From NCBI GenBank assembly GCA_030824555.1, contig JAVBXK010000044.1:1-64000 (forward strand): 64,000 nt of DNA, written 5' to 3'. A program made the translations under genes and the position numbers. The DNA is from a bacterium. Its GTDB lineage: Bacteria > Pseudomonadota > Gammaproteobacteria > Burkholderiales > Burkholderiaceae_C. Below are positions 1-8,250 of this stretch, one piece after another. The notes below the pieces were generated by a model. That model was not told where the DNA came from and did no database searches. It saw only the letters and a program-made list of their open reading frames with translations. Every line of letters starts with the position of its first letter. The stretch's first letter is position 1.

Positions 1-1
1 G

Positions 2-1162
2 GTGGCCGCTGCGGGGTGGGCGGCAGCCGGGGTCGGGGCGCAGAACTTTCCGGTGACACCACAGCAACAGGCCACAGCCCAGAAAGTGGCCCAGGCCGGT
101 GTGGCGTTGAGCGAGGTGGCGCCCGATGCGCCTGCGAGCCACACGGTCAAGCGGGGCGATACGTTGTGGGCCATTTCCGGCCTGTTCCTGCGCAGCCCCT
201 GGCGCTGGCCCGAGCTGTGGGGCATGAACCTGGCCGATATCCGCAACCCACACCGCATTTACCCAGGTCAGGTGCTGGTGCTTGACACCTCGTCGGGCCG
301 CGCGGTGCTGCGCGTGCAAGGTGACCGTGGCGAATTGCCGACTGTGCGCGTGTCGCCACGCACGCGGTACGAGTCACTGGCCGAAGCGGCCATTCCCATG
401 ATCCCGTTGCGCGCCATCGAGCCGTTTCTGGCGGAAGCCCAGATTGTCGATGAGCCCACGTTTGCGCTGGCCCCTCGCATCGTCGCGGCACAGGAAGGCC
501 GTGTGCTGCTGAGCAAAGGGGACAGGGCGTATGCGCGGTCTATACAAGGCGCGAGCGACGGTGGCCTGTCGATGGCGCCCGGTGAGCCCCGCAAGTTCAG
601 GGTGTTGCGCAGCGCCACGCCGTTGAAAGACCCCACCACCGGCGAGGTGCTTGGCTACGAAGCGCAATTCGTTGGCAAGGCTCGTTTGGCACGTGGCGAG
701 GCCATGCGCGAGGTGATGATGAAAGATGGCCAGACCGGTCTGGAAATCGAACCGGCCACCATCGACATCGTGAGCACCAAAGAAGAAATCCGTCTGGGGG
801 ACCGCATGTTGGTCGATGTGGCCATGGATAACGTTGCCTTCGCACCCCGTGCCCCTGCCGAGGCGCAGGCGGGGCAGATCGTGTCTGTGTACGGCAATGC
901 GGTGCACTTTGCTGGGCAAAACCAGGTCGTGGTCATCAACCGGGGGCAGTCGCAAGGGCTGGAAGTGGGGCATGTGCTGGCCATCCTGAAAGACGGGCAG
1001 CGCTTCGTTGACCGCACCGATGCGAATCTGGCGACCATCCGTTTGCCCGACGAGCGCAATGGGCTGATGATCGTGTTCCGCACGTTCGAGAAGCTGTCAT
1101 ATGCGCTTGTGCTGGATATCACCGATGGGGTGAAGGTGGGTGACCGTTTCACCCACCCCTGA
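2..1162 (+). CDS. LysM peptidoglycan-binding domain protein (5' partial)
   Basis: This is probably an envelope protein that binds peptidoglycan. Residues about 46-95 form one LysM domain, recognisable from SHTVKRGDTLWAIS and the closing motif PHRIYPGQVLVL. The remaining 290 residues are a mixed alpha/beta region without a motif I can name. The frame is open to the window edge and the visible N-terminus is only Ala-rich, so the true start and signal peptide probably lie upstream. The gene ends 6 bases before dprA on the same strand. LysM protein next to dprA is a common arrangement in Burkholderiales, where peptide deformylase and fmt usually lie on the other side; those genes are outside this window. 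The family is sure, the cellular role is not. Confidence 0.88.
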   Translation: MAAAGWAAAGVGAQNFPVTPQQQATAQKVAQAGVALSEVAPDAPASHTVKRGDTLWAISGLFLRSPWRWPELWGMNLADIRNPHRIYPGQVLVLDTSSGRAVLRVQGDRGELPTVRVSPRTRYESLAEAAIPMIPLRAIEPFLAEAQIVDEPTFALAPRIVAAQEGRVLLSKGDRAYARSIQGASDGGLSMAPGEPRKFRVLRSATPLKDPTTGEVLGYEAQFVGKARLARGEAMREVMMKDGQTGLEIEPATIDIVSTKEEIRLGDRMLVDVAMDNVAFAPRAPAEAQAGQIVSVYGNAVHFAGQNQVVVINRGQSQGLEVGHVLAILKDGQRFVDRTDANLATIRLPDERNGLMIVFRTFEKLSYALVLDITDGVKVGDRFTHP

Positions 1163-1168
1163 CGCACC

Positions 1169-2347
1169 ATGGCTGGGGAACATGAACTGGACGCTTGGCT
1201 GCGTCTGAGCCTCACGCCAGGCGTGGGCGATGTGTCGGCCCGACGCTTGCTGACGGCGTTTGGCTTGCCTGAACAGGTGTTTGCTCAGCCCGAGGCGGTG
1301 TTGCGCCAGGTGGTGAGCCCGGCGCAAACCCAGGCCCTGCTGGTGCCGCCGCCCGATTGGGCGCCAACCTGCGAGGCCACCCACGCATGGCTGGCCGCCG
1401 GTGCAAACCGTCATGTGCTGACGCTGGCCGATGCGGCCTACCCGGCCGAATTGCTTGAAATTGCCGACCCGCCCCTGCTGCTGTATGCACAGGGCGATCT
1501 GGCATTGCTGTCCCACCCCATGCGCCTGGCGGTGGTCGGCAGCCGCAACCCCACTGCACAAGGTGCATTGACGGCGCGTGACATGTGCCGTGCGCTGGCT
1601 GCGGCGGGTGTGTGCATCGTGTCCGGGCTGGCGCTGGGTATCGACGGCGCAGCGCACGAAGGGGCGCTGGATGCAGAGGGTGGCACCATCGCGGTCGTCG
1701 GCACAGGGTTGGACCGTGTGTACCCCCGCCGCCACTTGGACCTGGCACACCGCATGGCGGCACATGCCTTGTTGATCAGCGAGTTCCCGCTCGGCACATC
1801 GCCTTCGCCGTCCAATTTCCCCAAGCGCAACCGGATCATCGCGGGCCTGTCGCAGGGCACACTGGTGGTCGAGGCGGCGCTGGCATCGGGCTCGCTCATC
1901 ACGGCGCGTTGCGCTGCGGACATGGGCCGCGATGTGTTCGCCATTCCCGGCTCCATCCATTCGACCCAGGCCAAGGGCTGCCACGCGCTCATCCGCCAGG
2001 GGGCCAAACTGGTCGAAACGGCGCAGGATGTGCTGGAGGAGCTCCGGTTCACAGGGGGGAAAGCACAGAAACCGAAGAACGACCCAGCGGATCCGTTTGC
2101 TGACGAAGCCGTGTCCGACGATGAGGCCGACCCTGCTGACGACGGTTCGTCAGCAACGCACCGCACGGCTCAATCGGGTGATGGGGTGCTGGACTGCATG
2201 GGCCATGCGCCCATCGGTTTGGATGCGATACAGGCTCGCACCGGACTGGCTACCGCCACGTTGCAGGTGCATTTGCTGGACCTGGAGCTTGACGGCCACT
2301 TGGTGCGCATGCCGGGTGGGCTGTTCCAGCGGATTGTTCGCACCTGA
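1169..2347 (+). CDS. dprA: DNA-processing protein DprA
   Basis: DprA binds incoming single-stranded DNA during natural transformation and loads RecA on it in the cytoplasm. The protein has 392 residues. A Rossmann-like core carries VVGSRNPT (from about residue 122), SGLALGIDGAAH (about 152-163) and FPKRNRIIAGLS. The last 60 residues resemble the C-terminal winged-helix domain of many proteobacterial DprAs. Between core and tail lies an acidic, Asp/Ala/Pro-rich linker (about residues 300-330). The ATG at 1169 follows the LysM stop by 6 bases, so the two are probably co-transcribed. The gene ends 22 bases from the convergent DUF1631 gene with no clear terminator between them. Confidence 0.96.
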   Translation: MAGEHELDAWLRLSLTPGVGDVSARRLLTAFGLPEQVFAQPEAVLRQVVSPAQTQALLVPPPDWAPTCEATHAWLAAGANRHVLTLADAAYPAELLEIADPPLLLYAQGDLALLSHPMRLAVVGSRNPTAQGALTARDMCRALAAAGVCIVSGLALGIDGAAHEGALDAEGGTIAVVGTGLDRVYPRRHLDLAHRMAAHALLISEFPLGTSPSPSNFPKRNRIIAGLSQGTLVVEAALASGSLITARCAADMGRDVFAIPGSIHSTQAKGCHALIRQGAKLVETAQDVLEELRFTGGKAQKPKNDPADPFADEAVSDDEADPADDGSSATHRTAQSGDGVLDCMGHAPIGLDAIQARTGLATATLQVHLLDLELDGHLVRMPGGLFQRIVRT

Positions 2348-2369
2348 ACGTGTTGGCCCTTTGGGGGGC

Positions 2370-4730
2370 TCATGTCAGCAGGCGTTCTGGGTTGGCATCC
2401 AGTTTTTCCAGTGCGGCGCGCGTTGCCCGCACGGTCAGGGATTCTTCTTCCACCGGTACCAGCAGGCCCGCTTGCAGGTAGGAGGCCACCCGCGCGGTCT
2501 GTATGAGGTAGCACTGCTGTTGTGCCGTGGCAAACAGGTACAGCTGGCCACGGTCACTGCGCCAGGCGAACTGCACCTGGCAAGGGCTGTTGTTGTGGTC
2601 CAGTCTGAACCATGTGCCCAGTTGTAGCTCAAGGGCCCAGGCGCGCATGGCTGGGTTAGCGGGTTCGCCACCTTGGGCAATGACCACGATGTGCGACGCA
2701 TCTGCGCCGGTGATCATCTCGATGCTGTCCTGATCAAGGTCGAGATCGCCCACGCCGTCCTGCGGCAGAAAGTCCTCCAGGCTCGACAGGTTGCGGGTGA
2801 CCTCGGCCAGTTGATCGGCGGGAATGGTTTCGGTGCGCGACATGAATGCATCGGCCAGGATGTCGCTGATGCGCTTGATCTGCTGATCTTGCGATGCCGT
2901 GTCCATGCCCAGCATTCCCATGCCCTTGCGCAACCGGGCCAGCAGGTTGGGAAGCTGTGCGATCACCTGCGCCCGCTCGGCTCGGGTGGGTTTTGCGCTG
3001 GCTGCCCACAGCAGGTCGGATGCGGTGGATTTGAGCAGGGTCATGATCTCGTGCTTGGCCTCGAACTTGATGCTGGCCACTGCGAGCACCTCAGCCCAGA
3101 TCTTGAACAGGAAATCGCGGATCTCATCGCGCACCGGCATGTCGTTGAGCTGTTTGCGCAGCTCGATGGTGTATTGCACCGTCAGGGTTTCTTTTTGTTC
3201 GACCTGCTGCGCGATGCTGACAAGTTTGCCCGTCGAACCCTGCGACTGCAGGTGCTTGGCCAGGAACGACTGGAACTCGTCGTACACCAGCTGGAACACG
3301 CGCCTGCCGGTTTCCGGGTACTGCTCGATGACCTGTACCACCCGCCTGATTTCGATTTCAAGGGCCTGCGCACTGACTTCGGACATGTTGGCATCGAACC
3401 CCAGTGCACACGAGCCCATGCGGTCGATCAGACGGCGGGCGGGGTGCTGCAGTGTGCTGAAAAAGTCCGGCTCGGCCAGCGCGACGCGCAGCACGGGTAT
3501 TTGCAACCGTGCAAACCAGACGCGCAAAGACGCCTGGATGCGGTCTTCAGCCAGGATGCTCTGGAACATCAGCGCCACGATTTCAATGATGGCCTTTTCG
3601 CTGGGCGAGTCGGTCGCCTGTTTCAGTTCGGCGCTCCGCTGCCGTACCAGCTGGATGTAGTCATCCATCTGCGCATGCGTGACTTCGACTTGGGGGCCCT
3701 GTCCCGCCCCCTCCACTTGAGAGAACCCTTGCAGCTTGCCTTCCTGCAGCATCGCGTTCAGTCGGGGGCTGGGTGCGATGTGAGTCGGTTCCCCGCCTGC
3801 ATTGGGCAGGGCCGAGCCCGTCTGATCAGAAAACAGCCTTTTGATGCGACCCATCACCTCTTGCGTCTGTGTCTTGGCTTTGCTCCACCACTCGCCTCCG
3901 GTGCTGCCGGATGGGCCCCCTTGTGGGCCGAAGCGCGCAGTGGGTGCAAACGCAGTTTCGCGTTGCCCTGGGTAACCTGCGCCGGAGCCAGAGCCAGAGC
4001 CAGAGTAGGGCATGGTCTGTGTCTCAGCATGGGAGCTGGCATGGGCTGCACCGCCGGGTGCCCCCGCTGACCCAGGGGTCGATGGCGCTTTGCGCACGGC
4101 GTTCTTGAGGTTGATCTCCGGCATCACCCCGTTGGTCACCAAAAAACGGTTGGCCTCGCGGTAAGCGTCGACCACTTTGGTCGCCACACTGGCGCAAAGC
4201 CCTCCACTCAGCTGTTTCCAGGTGTCACGGCTCAGACCCGCGTGCACCCACTCGTCCAGCAGGATGCGAGCAATGGTTTCAGGCTTCACCACATCGGTGG
4301 GCGCAAGTTCAACGCGGCCTTCGGCAAACAGCAGGCGGAGGCGCAGGTCGGACAGCTCCTGTGAGGATGCATCCTGGATGCGTCCCGCCAGCCGTGATGT
4401 CAGCAACTGGTCTTCCACCGCTTCGTCGGCCAGCAGTTCCAGGCGACCGGGCACCGTGTGCCCCCCACGGGTGGAGTGGCTGTCGCGTTCGTGCAAGCGC
4501 TGCTGGAGTGACGCGCGTATGCCGTCTATCCAACTGCGGTCCGAGCGTTCGAACTCGACCAGCGCGTCACGCGCTGTTTGCATGTCCCGCACGGCACGTG
4601 CCGTGTCCAGGCTCTGGTTCAGGTGATCTCGCAGATCCTGAGCCACTTTCGGCAGGATCAATCCCAGCTGGGCGCAAAAACGCTGCCGGGTGACGGCAGC
4701 CAATGCGATCAGGGGTTCAGAGTGGGTCAC
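2370..4730 (-). CDS. DUF1631 family protein
   Basis: A 786-residue protein matching the DUF1631 family of beta- and gammaproteobacteria by overall pattern: a long helical protein with a conserved C-terminal portion rich in aromatic residues (LGTWFRLDH, LYLFATAQQQCYLIQ). Its function is not established, so none is given. A flexible low-complexity stretch around residues 215-270 contains a Gly-Ser-Gly-Ser run encoded by a short CCAGAG repeat on the plus strand near 3990-4010. There is no signal peptide or membrane segment. The start is GTG at 4730, with no clear Shine-Dalgarno sequence. It lies downstream of secF on the same strand with a 63-base gap. Confidence 0.85.
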   Translation of the reverse strand: MTHSEPLIALAAVTRQRFCAQLGLILPKVAQDLRDHLNQSLDTARAVRDMQTARDALVEFERSDRSWIDGIRASLQQRLHERDSHSTRGGHTVPGRLELLADEAVEDQLLTSRLAGRIQDASSQELSDLRLRLLFAEGRVELAPTDVVKPETIARILLDEWVHAGLSRDTWKQLSGGLCASVATKVVDAYREANRFLVTNGVMPEINLKNAVRKAPSTPGSAGAPGGAAHASSHAETQTMPYSGSGSGSGAGYPGQRETAFAPTARFGPQGGPSGSTGGEWWSKAKTQTQEVMGRIKRLFSDQTGSALPNAGGEPTHIAPSPRLNAMLQEGKLQGFSQVEGAGQGPQVEVTHAQMDDYIQLVRQRSAELKQATDSPSEKAIIEIVALMFQSILAEDRIQASLRVWFARLQIPVLRVALAEPDFFSTLQHPARRLIDRMGSCALGFDANMSEVSAQALEIEIRRVVQVIEQYPETGRRVFQLVYDEFQSFLAKHLQSQGSTGKLVSIAQQVEQKETLTVQYTIELRKQLNDMPVRDEIRDFLFKIWAEVLAVASIKFEAKHEIMTLLKSTASDLLWAASAKPTRAERAQVIAQLPNLLARLRKGMGMLGMDTASQDQQIKRISDILADAFMSRTETIPADQLAEVTRNLSSLEDFLPQDGVGDLDLDQDSIEMITGADASHIVVIAQGGEPANPAMRAWALELQLGTWFRLDHNNSPCQVQFAWRSDRGQLYLFATAQQQCYLIQTARVASYLQAGLLVPVEEESLTVRATRAALEKLDANPERLLT

Positions 4731-4793
4731 GTTGGGTGAGGGCGCGCGTTGACAGGTGTGAATGAAGGGGGCCCGAGAACGCGTGACAAGCCG

Positions 4794-5744
4794 TCAGGCC
4801 GACGCGCCGTGATTGGGGTCATCCGGGTTGGTGTCGCGCTTGTCGGCACGGATCAGGTCTTCCCGCTTGATGCCCAGCCACATCGCCACGGCCGCTGCCA
4901 CAAAGATCGATGAATAGATGCCGAACAGAATACCAATGGTCAGCGCCAACGCAAAGTAGTGCAGCGTAGGGCCGCCGAACAGCAACATCGACAACACCAT
5001 CATCTGTGTGCTGCCGTGGGTGATGATGGTGCGGCTGATGGTTGACGTGATGGCGTGGTCAATGACCTGAACCGGGGTCATCTTGCGCTGTTTGCGGAAA
5101 GTTTCACGGATACGGTCAAACACCACCACCGATTCGTTCACCGAGTAGCCCAGCACCGCCAGCACGGCAGCCAGCACGGGCAGCGAGAACTCCCACTGGA
5201 AAAACGCGAAAAACCCCAGGATGATGATCACGTCATGCAAGTTGGCAATGATGGCCGACACCGCGTATTTCCACTCGAAGCGGAAGGCCAAGTAAATCAT
5301 GATGCCGGCCACCACCAGTGACAGTGCAGTCAGACCGTCCTGCGCCAGCTCCTTGCCCACCTGCGGGCCCACAAATTCGGTGCGACGCAGCGTCACGCCA
5401 GCGTTGTCTGCTTTCAGCGCGGCCATCACTGTCTCGCTTTGCTGACCGGATGTTTGCCCGGCCTGCGGGGGCAATCGCATCATCACGTCGCGTGATGTGC
5501 CGAAGTTTTGCACCGTGATGTCGTGGTACCCCAGGCCACTGACGGCGGTGCGAACCCGGTTCAGGTCTACCGGTTGCTCGTAGGCCACTTCAATGACCGT
5601 ACCGCCGGTGAATTCAACCGACAGGTTCAACCCCTTGTGGAAAAGGAAGAACACAGCGGCCAGAAAAGTGAGGAATGAAAACGCGTTGAGCACCAACGCG
5701 TGTTTCATGAGGGGGATGTCCTTGCGGATCTTGAAGAGTTCCAT
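4794..5744 (-). CDS. secF: Protein translocase subunit SecF
   Basis: SecF works with SecD at the inner membrane, using the proton-motive force to help pull proteins out of the SecYEG channel. The 316 residues show the expected plan: an N-terminal membrane segment (about 16-36), a periplasmic P4-type domain containing ELSVEFTGGT-like sequence (NLSVEFTGGT), and five further membrane segments. The motif SVNESVVVFDRIRE lies in the membrane core, as usual. The ATG at 5744 lies 15 bases after the secD stop, so secD and secF form one transcript with yajC upstream. The length is normal for the family. Confidence 0.97.
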   Translation of the reverse strand: MELFKIRKDIPLMKHALVLNAFSFLTFLAAVFFLFHKGLNLSVEFTGGTVIEVAYEQPVDLNRVRTAVSGLGYHDITVQNFGTSRDVMMRLPPQAGQTSGQQSETVMAALKADNAGVTLRRTEFVGPQVGKELAQDGLTALSLVVAGIMIYLAFRFEWKYAVSAIIANLHDVIIILGFFAFFQWEFSLPVLAAVLAVLGYSVNESVVVFDRIRETFRKQRKMTPVQVIDHAITSTISRTIITHGSTQMMVLSMLLFGGPTLHYFALALTIGILFGIYSSIFVAAAVAMWLGIKREDLIRADKRDTNPDDPNHGASA

Positions 5745-5759
5745 GGTGTTTGTTTGCCT

Positions 5760-7649
5760 TCAGTCGGCCTGTTTGGTCACGGCAGTGGAGGGGGCGTCGG
5801 GCCGCCAGACGGTCCCGATGGACACGCTTTTGAGTTTCTTCTGGCGCCCATACCAAAGGTTGACCAGCGCGCGCGAGAACATCACGGCAGAGAACATGGA
5901 TGTCAGGATGCCGATGCAGTGCACCACCGCGAAACCGCGCACCGGCCCCGAGCCGAACAGCAACAACGCCACACCCGCAATCAGTGTGGTGACGTTGGAG
6001 TCCAGGATGGTGCCCCAGGCGCGGTCGTAGCCCGCGTGGATGGCCGCTTGCGGGGACGAACCGTTGCGCAATTCTTCGCGCACGCGTTCGTTGATGAGCA
6101 CGTTGGCGTCAATGGCCATGCCCAGCGCCAGCGCCATGGCGGCCATGCCGGGCAGTGTCAGCGTGGCTTGCAGCATCGATAGCACTGCCACCAGCAGCAC
6201 CAGGTTGAATGCCAGTGCGATGCTCGAGAACACGCCGAACATCATGTAGTACACGCACATGAACACCGTGATGGCCAGGAAGCCCCACAACACGCTGTTG
6301 AAGCCCTTGGCGATGTTTTCGGCTCCCAGGCTGGGACCGATGGTGCGCTCTTCGATGATGTCCATGGGAGCGGCCAGCGAGCCAGCGCGCAGCAGCAAAG
6401 CGGTGTCGCTGGCTTCGGCGGTGGTCATACGGCCCGAAATCTGCACGCGGCCACCACCGATTTCGGATCGGATAACGGGCGCGGTCACGACCTCGCCCTT
6501 GCCCTTTTCGAACAGCAGAATGGCCATGCGCTTGCCCACGTTGTCGCGGGTCACGTCGCGGAAGATGCGGGCGCCCTTGGCGTCCAGCGTGAGGTGAACG
6601 GCGGCTTCTTGCGTCTGGCCGTCGAACCCGGCCTGTGCATCGGTCAGGTTCTCGCCCGTCAGGACCACTTGGCGTTTGGTGATGACGGCTTGGCCATTGC
6701 GGTCAGGGTGGCGCTCTGAGCCAAACGGTACCGGGCCGGTGTTGGTTTCGGCTGCGCGGCCCTCGGTACTTTCATCGACCATGCGCACTTCAAGCGTTGC
6801 GGTGCGGCCCAGGATGTCCTTGGCTTTTGCGGTGTCCTGCACACCGGGCAGCTGCACCACGATGCGGTCCAGCCCCTGCTGTTGAATGACCGGCTCGGCC
6901 ACGCCCAGTTCGTTGATCCGGTTGTGCAGGGTGGTGATGTTCTGCTTCAGGGCCTGTTCCTGCACCTTGCGAGCCGATTCAGGCTTGATGGTCAGCGTCA
7001 GTTTGGTGTCGATGCCCTCGGTGGTGGTGACCACGGCCAGGTCGGCAAACTGATCTTGAAGCAGGTTCTGCGCCGTCTGCAGCATGGCTGCATCACGCAG
7101 TTTCAACTCAAGCGTCTGACCGCTGCGGTTGATGCCGCCGTGGCGCACGTTCTTTTCGCGCAGCGCAGTGCGCAGGTCTCCCGCCAGGGCCTCGGCCTTT
7201 TTGGTGAGGGCACCCTGCATGTCGACTTGCAGCATGAAGTGAACGCCACCTCGCAGGTCAAGGCCCAGGTACATCGGCGATGCGTGCATGGCCTGCAACC
7301 ACGCGGGGGTGCGGGGCAGCAGGTTCAGCGCGACCACGTGGCTGGGCTCGGCCGGGTTCGGGTTAAGGGCTTTTTCCAGTGCGTCGCGCGCCTTGAGCTG
7401 GTCGTCGGTATCGTTGAAGCGGGCCTTGATGGAGCCGCCTTCCAGCTGCACCATGTTGGCCGCCAGGCCATCGGCGGCCAATGCCTGCTCCACACGCTTC
7501 AGGGTGGAGGTGTCCACCTTGACGCTGGCTTTGCCGGGCGATACCTGCACCGCCGGGGCTTCACCAAACAGGTTGGGCAGGCTGTAGATGCTGCCCAGGG
7601 CCAACATGATCGCGATGATCACGTACTTCCAGATGGGGTATCGGTTCAT
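5760..7649 (-). CDS. secD: Protein translocase subunit SecD
   Basis: SecD is the larger partner of SecF in the SecDF complex, which supports late steps of protein export. The protein has 629 residues: an N-terminal membrane segment (about 9-27), a large periplasmic region including LGLDLRGGVHFMLQVD, then the core of five membrane segments with AMAIDANVLINERVREELR. The start ATG (7649) has no Shine-Dalgarno sequence. It sits 103 bases downstream of yajC and 15 bases upstream of secF, the standard yajC-secD-secF order. Nothing is missing. Confidence 0.97.
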   Translation of the reverse strand: MNRYPIWKYVIIAIMLALGSIYSLPNLFGEAPAVQVSPGKASVKVDTSTLKRVEQALAADGLAANMVQLEGGSIKARFNDTDDQLKARDALEKALNPNPAEPSHVVALNLLPRTPAWLQAMHASPMYLGLDLRGGVHFMLQVDMQGALTKKAEALAGDLRTALREKNVRHGGINRSGQTLELKLRDAAMLQTAQNLLQDQFADLAVVTTTEGIDTKLTLTIKPESARKVQEQALKQNITTLHNRINELGVAEPVIQQQGLDRIVVQLPGVQDTAKAKDILGRTATLEVRMVDESTEGRAAETNTGPVPFGSERHPDRNGQAVITKRQVVLTGENLTDAQAGFDGQTQEAAVHLTLDAKGARIFRDVTRDNVGKRMAILLFEKGKGEVVTAPVIRSEIGGGRVQISGRMTTAEASDTALLLRAGSLAAPMDIIEERTIGPSLGAENIAKGFNSVLWGFLAITVFMCVYYMMFGVFSSIALAFNLVLLVAVLSMLQATLTLPGMAAMALALGMAIDANVLINERVREELRNGSSPQAAIHAGYDRAWGTILDSNVTTLIAGVALLLFGSGPVRGFAVVHCIGILTSMFSAVMFSRALVNLWYGRQKKLKSVSIGTVWRPDAPSTAVTKQAD

Positions 7650-7752
7650 GGGGAGGTGTGCAGATAAAACGTCAAAGGCGGCCGCAGCCCGGTTTCATGC
7701 CGTGTGGCCTGAACCGGGTTGCGCGCCGCCCCATGTGGGTGGGCCAAAAACC

Positions 7753-8073
7753 TTACTTGATGGTGCCTTTGGGCAGCACCTGGATGACTGCCGAGCGCTG
7801 AATTTGTACCTCGACACCGGATGCGATGTCCACGCTCAGGTAGGTGTCGCCCAGCTTGGTGATCTTGCCCAGCATGCCACTGGCCATCACGACTTCGTCA
7901 CCTTTGGCCAGCGCTTCCACCATGGATTTGTGGTCCTTGGCCTTCTTCATCTGGGGGCGGATCATCACGAAATACATCACCACGAACATCAGCACCAGTG
8001 GAAGCATGCCCATCAGGGTGCTTTGGGTGTCGCCAGCGGCGGCTGTTTGGGCGTAAGCAGAAGAAATGAACAC
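7753..8073 (-). CDS. yajC: Preprotein translocase subunit YajC
   Basis: YajC is a small single-pass inner-membrane protein that associates with SecDF. I chose the GTG at 8073, giving 106 residues beginning with FISSAYAQ: a GGAG sits 6 bases upstream and the length fits the family. A longer upstream frame would add 28 residues with no resemblance to YajC. A membrane segment (LPLVLMFVVMYFVMI) is followed by RPQMKKAKDHKSMVEAL and a small basic/beta region, all typical. It heads the yajC-secD-secF cluster. A dispersed repeat lies upstream and carries a TATAAT box (complement of 8200-8205) pointing at this gene. The tgt and queA genes often found before yajC are absent. Confidence 0.95.
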   Translation of the reverse strand: MFISSAYAQTAAAGDTQSTLMGMLPLVLMFVVMYFVMIRPQMKKAKDHKSMVEALAKGDEVVMASGMLGKITKLGDTYLSVDIASGVEVQIQRSAVIQVLPKGTIK

Positions 8074-8202
8074 AAAAGACTCCAGAGGTACCAGCAACCG
8101 GTGCGTCCCGGCTGCCCAAAGTTTTCCATTGTAGTTGGCGGCGCTCGGAAGGCGCACTGTCCAGACAGCGGCTGTGCAGTGTATCGCGCAGAGAGATTCA
8201 TT

Positions 8203-8248
8203 ATACGTAGCTGTAAACCTTTACACATAAAGCGTTAGAGGCCAAAAA
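8203..8248 (-). repeat. Dispersed 50-bp repeat, copy 1 (intergenic)
   Basis: Read on the minus strand this copy runs from a T tract through GGCCTCTAACGCTTTATG to ACAGCTACGTATAATG. It shares its core with copies at 16774, 30579, 42757, 52394, 52614 and 61681. It fills the space between the IOR gene stop and the yajC leader. An internal GTAAA/TTTAC pair could form a short hairpin. A perfect TATAAT (complement of 8200-8205) at its end faces yajC, but I see no good -35 box at the right distance. Confidence 0.75.
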
Positions 8249-8250
8249 CG

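Noticed and set aside
3985-4011. CCAGAG tandem units in the DUF1631 gene
   Set aside because: Only about three units, coding for a Gly-Ser linker; ordinary low complexity.
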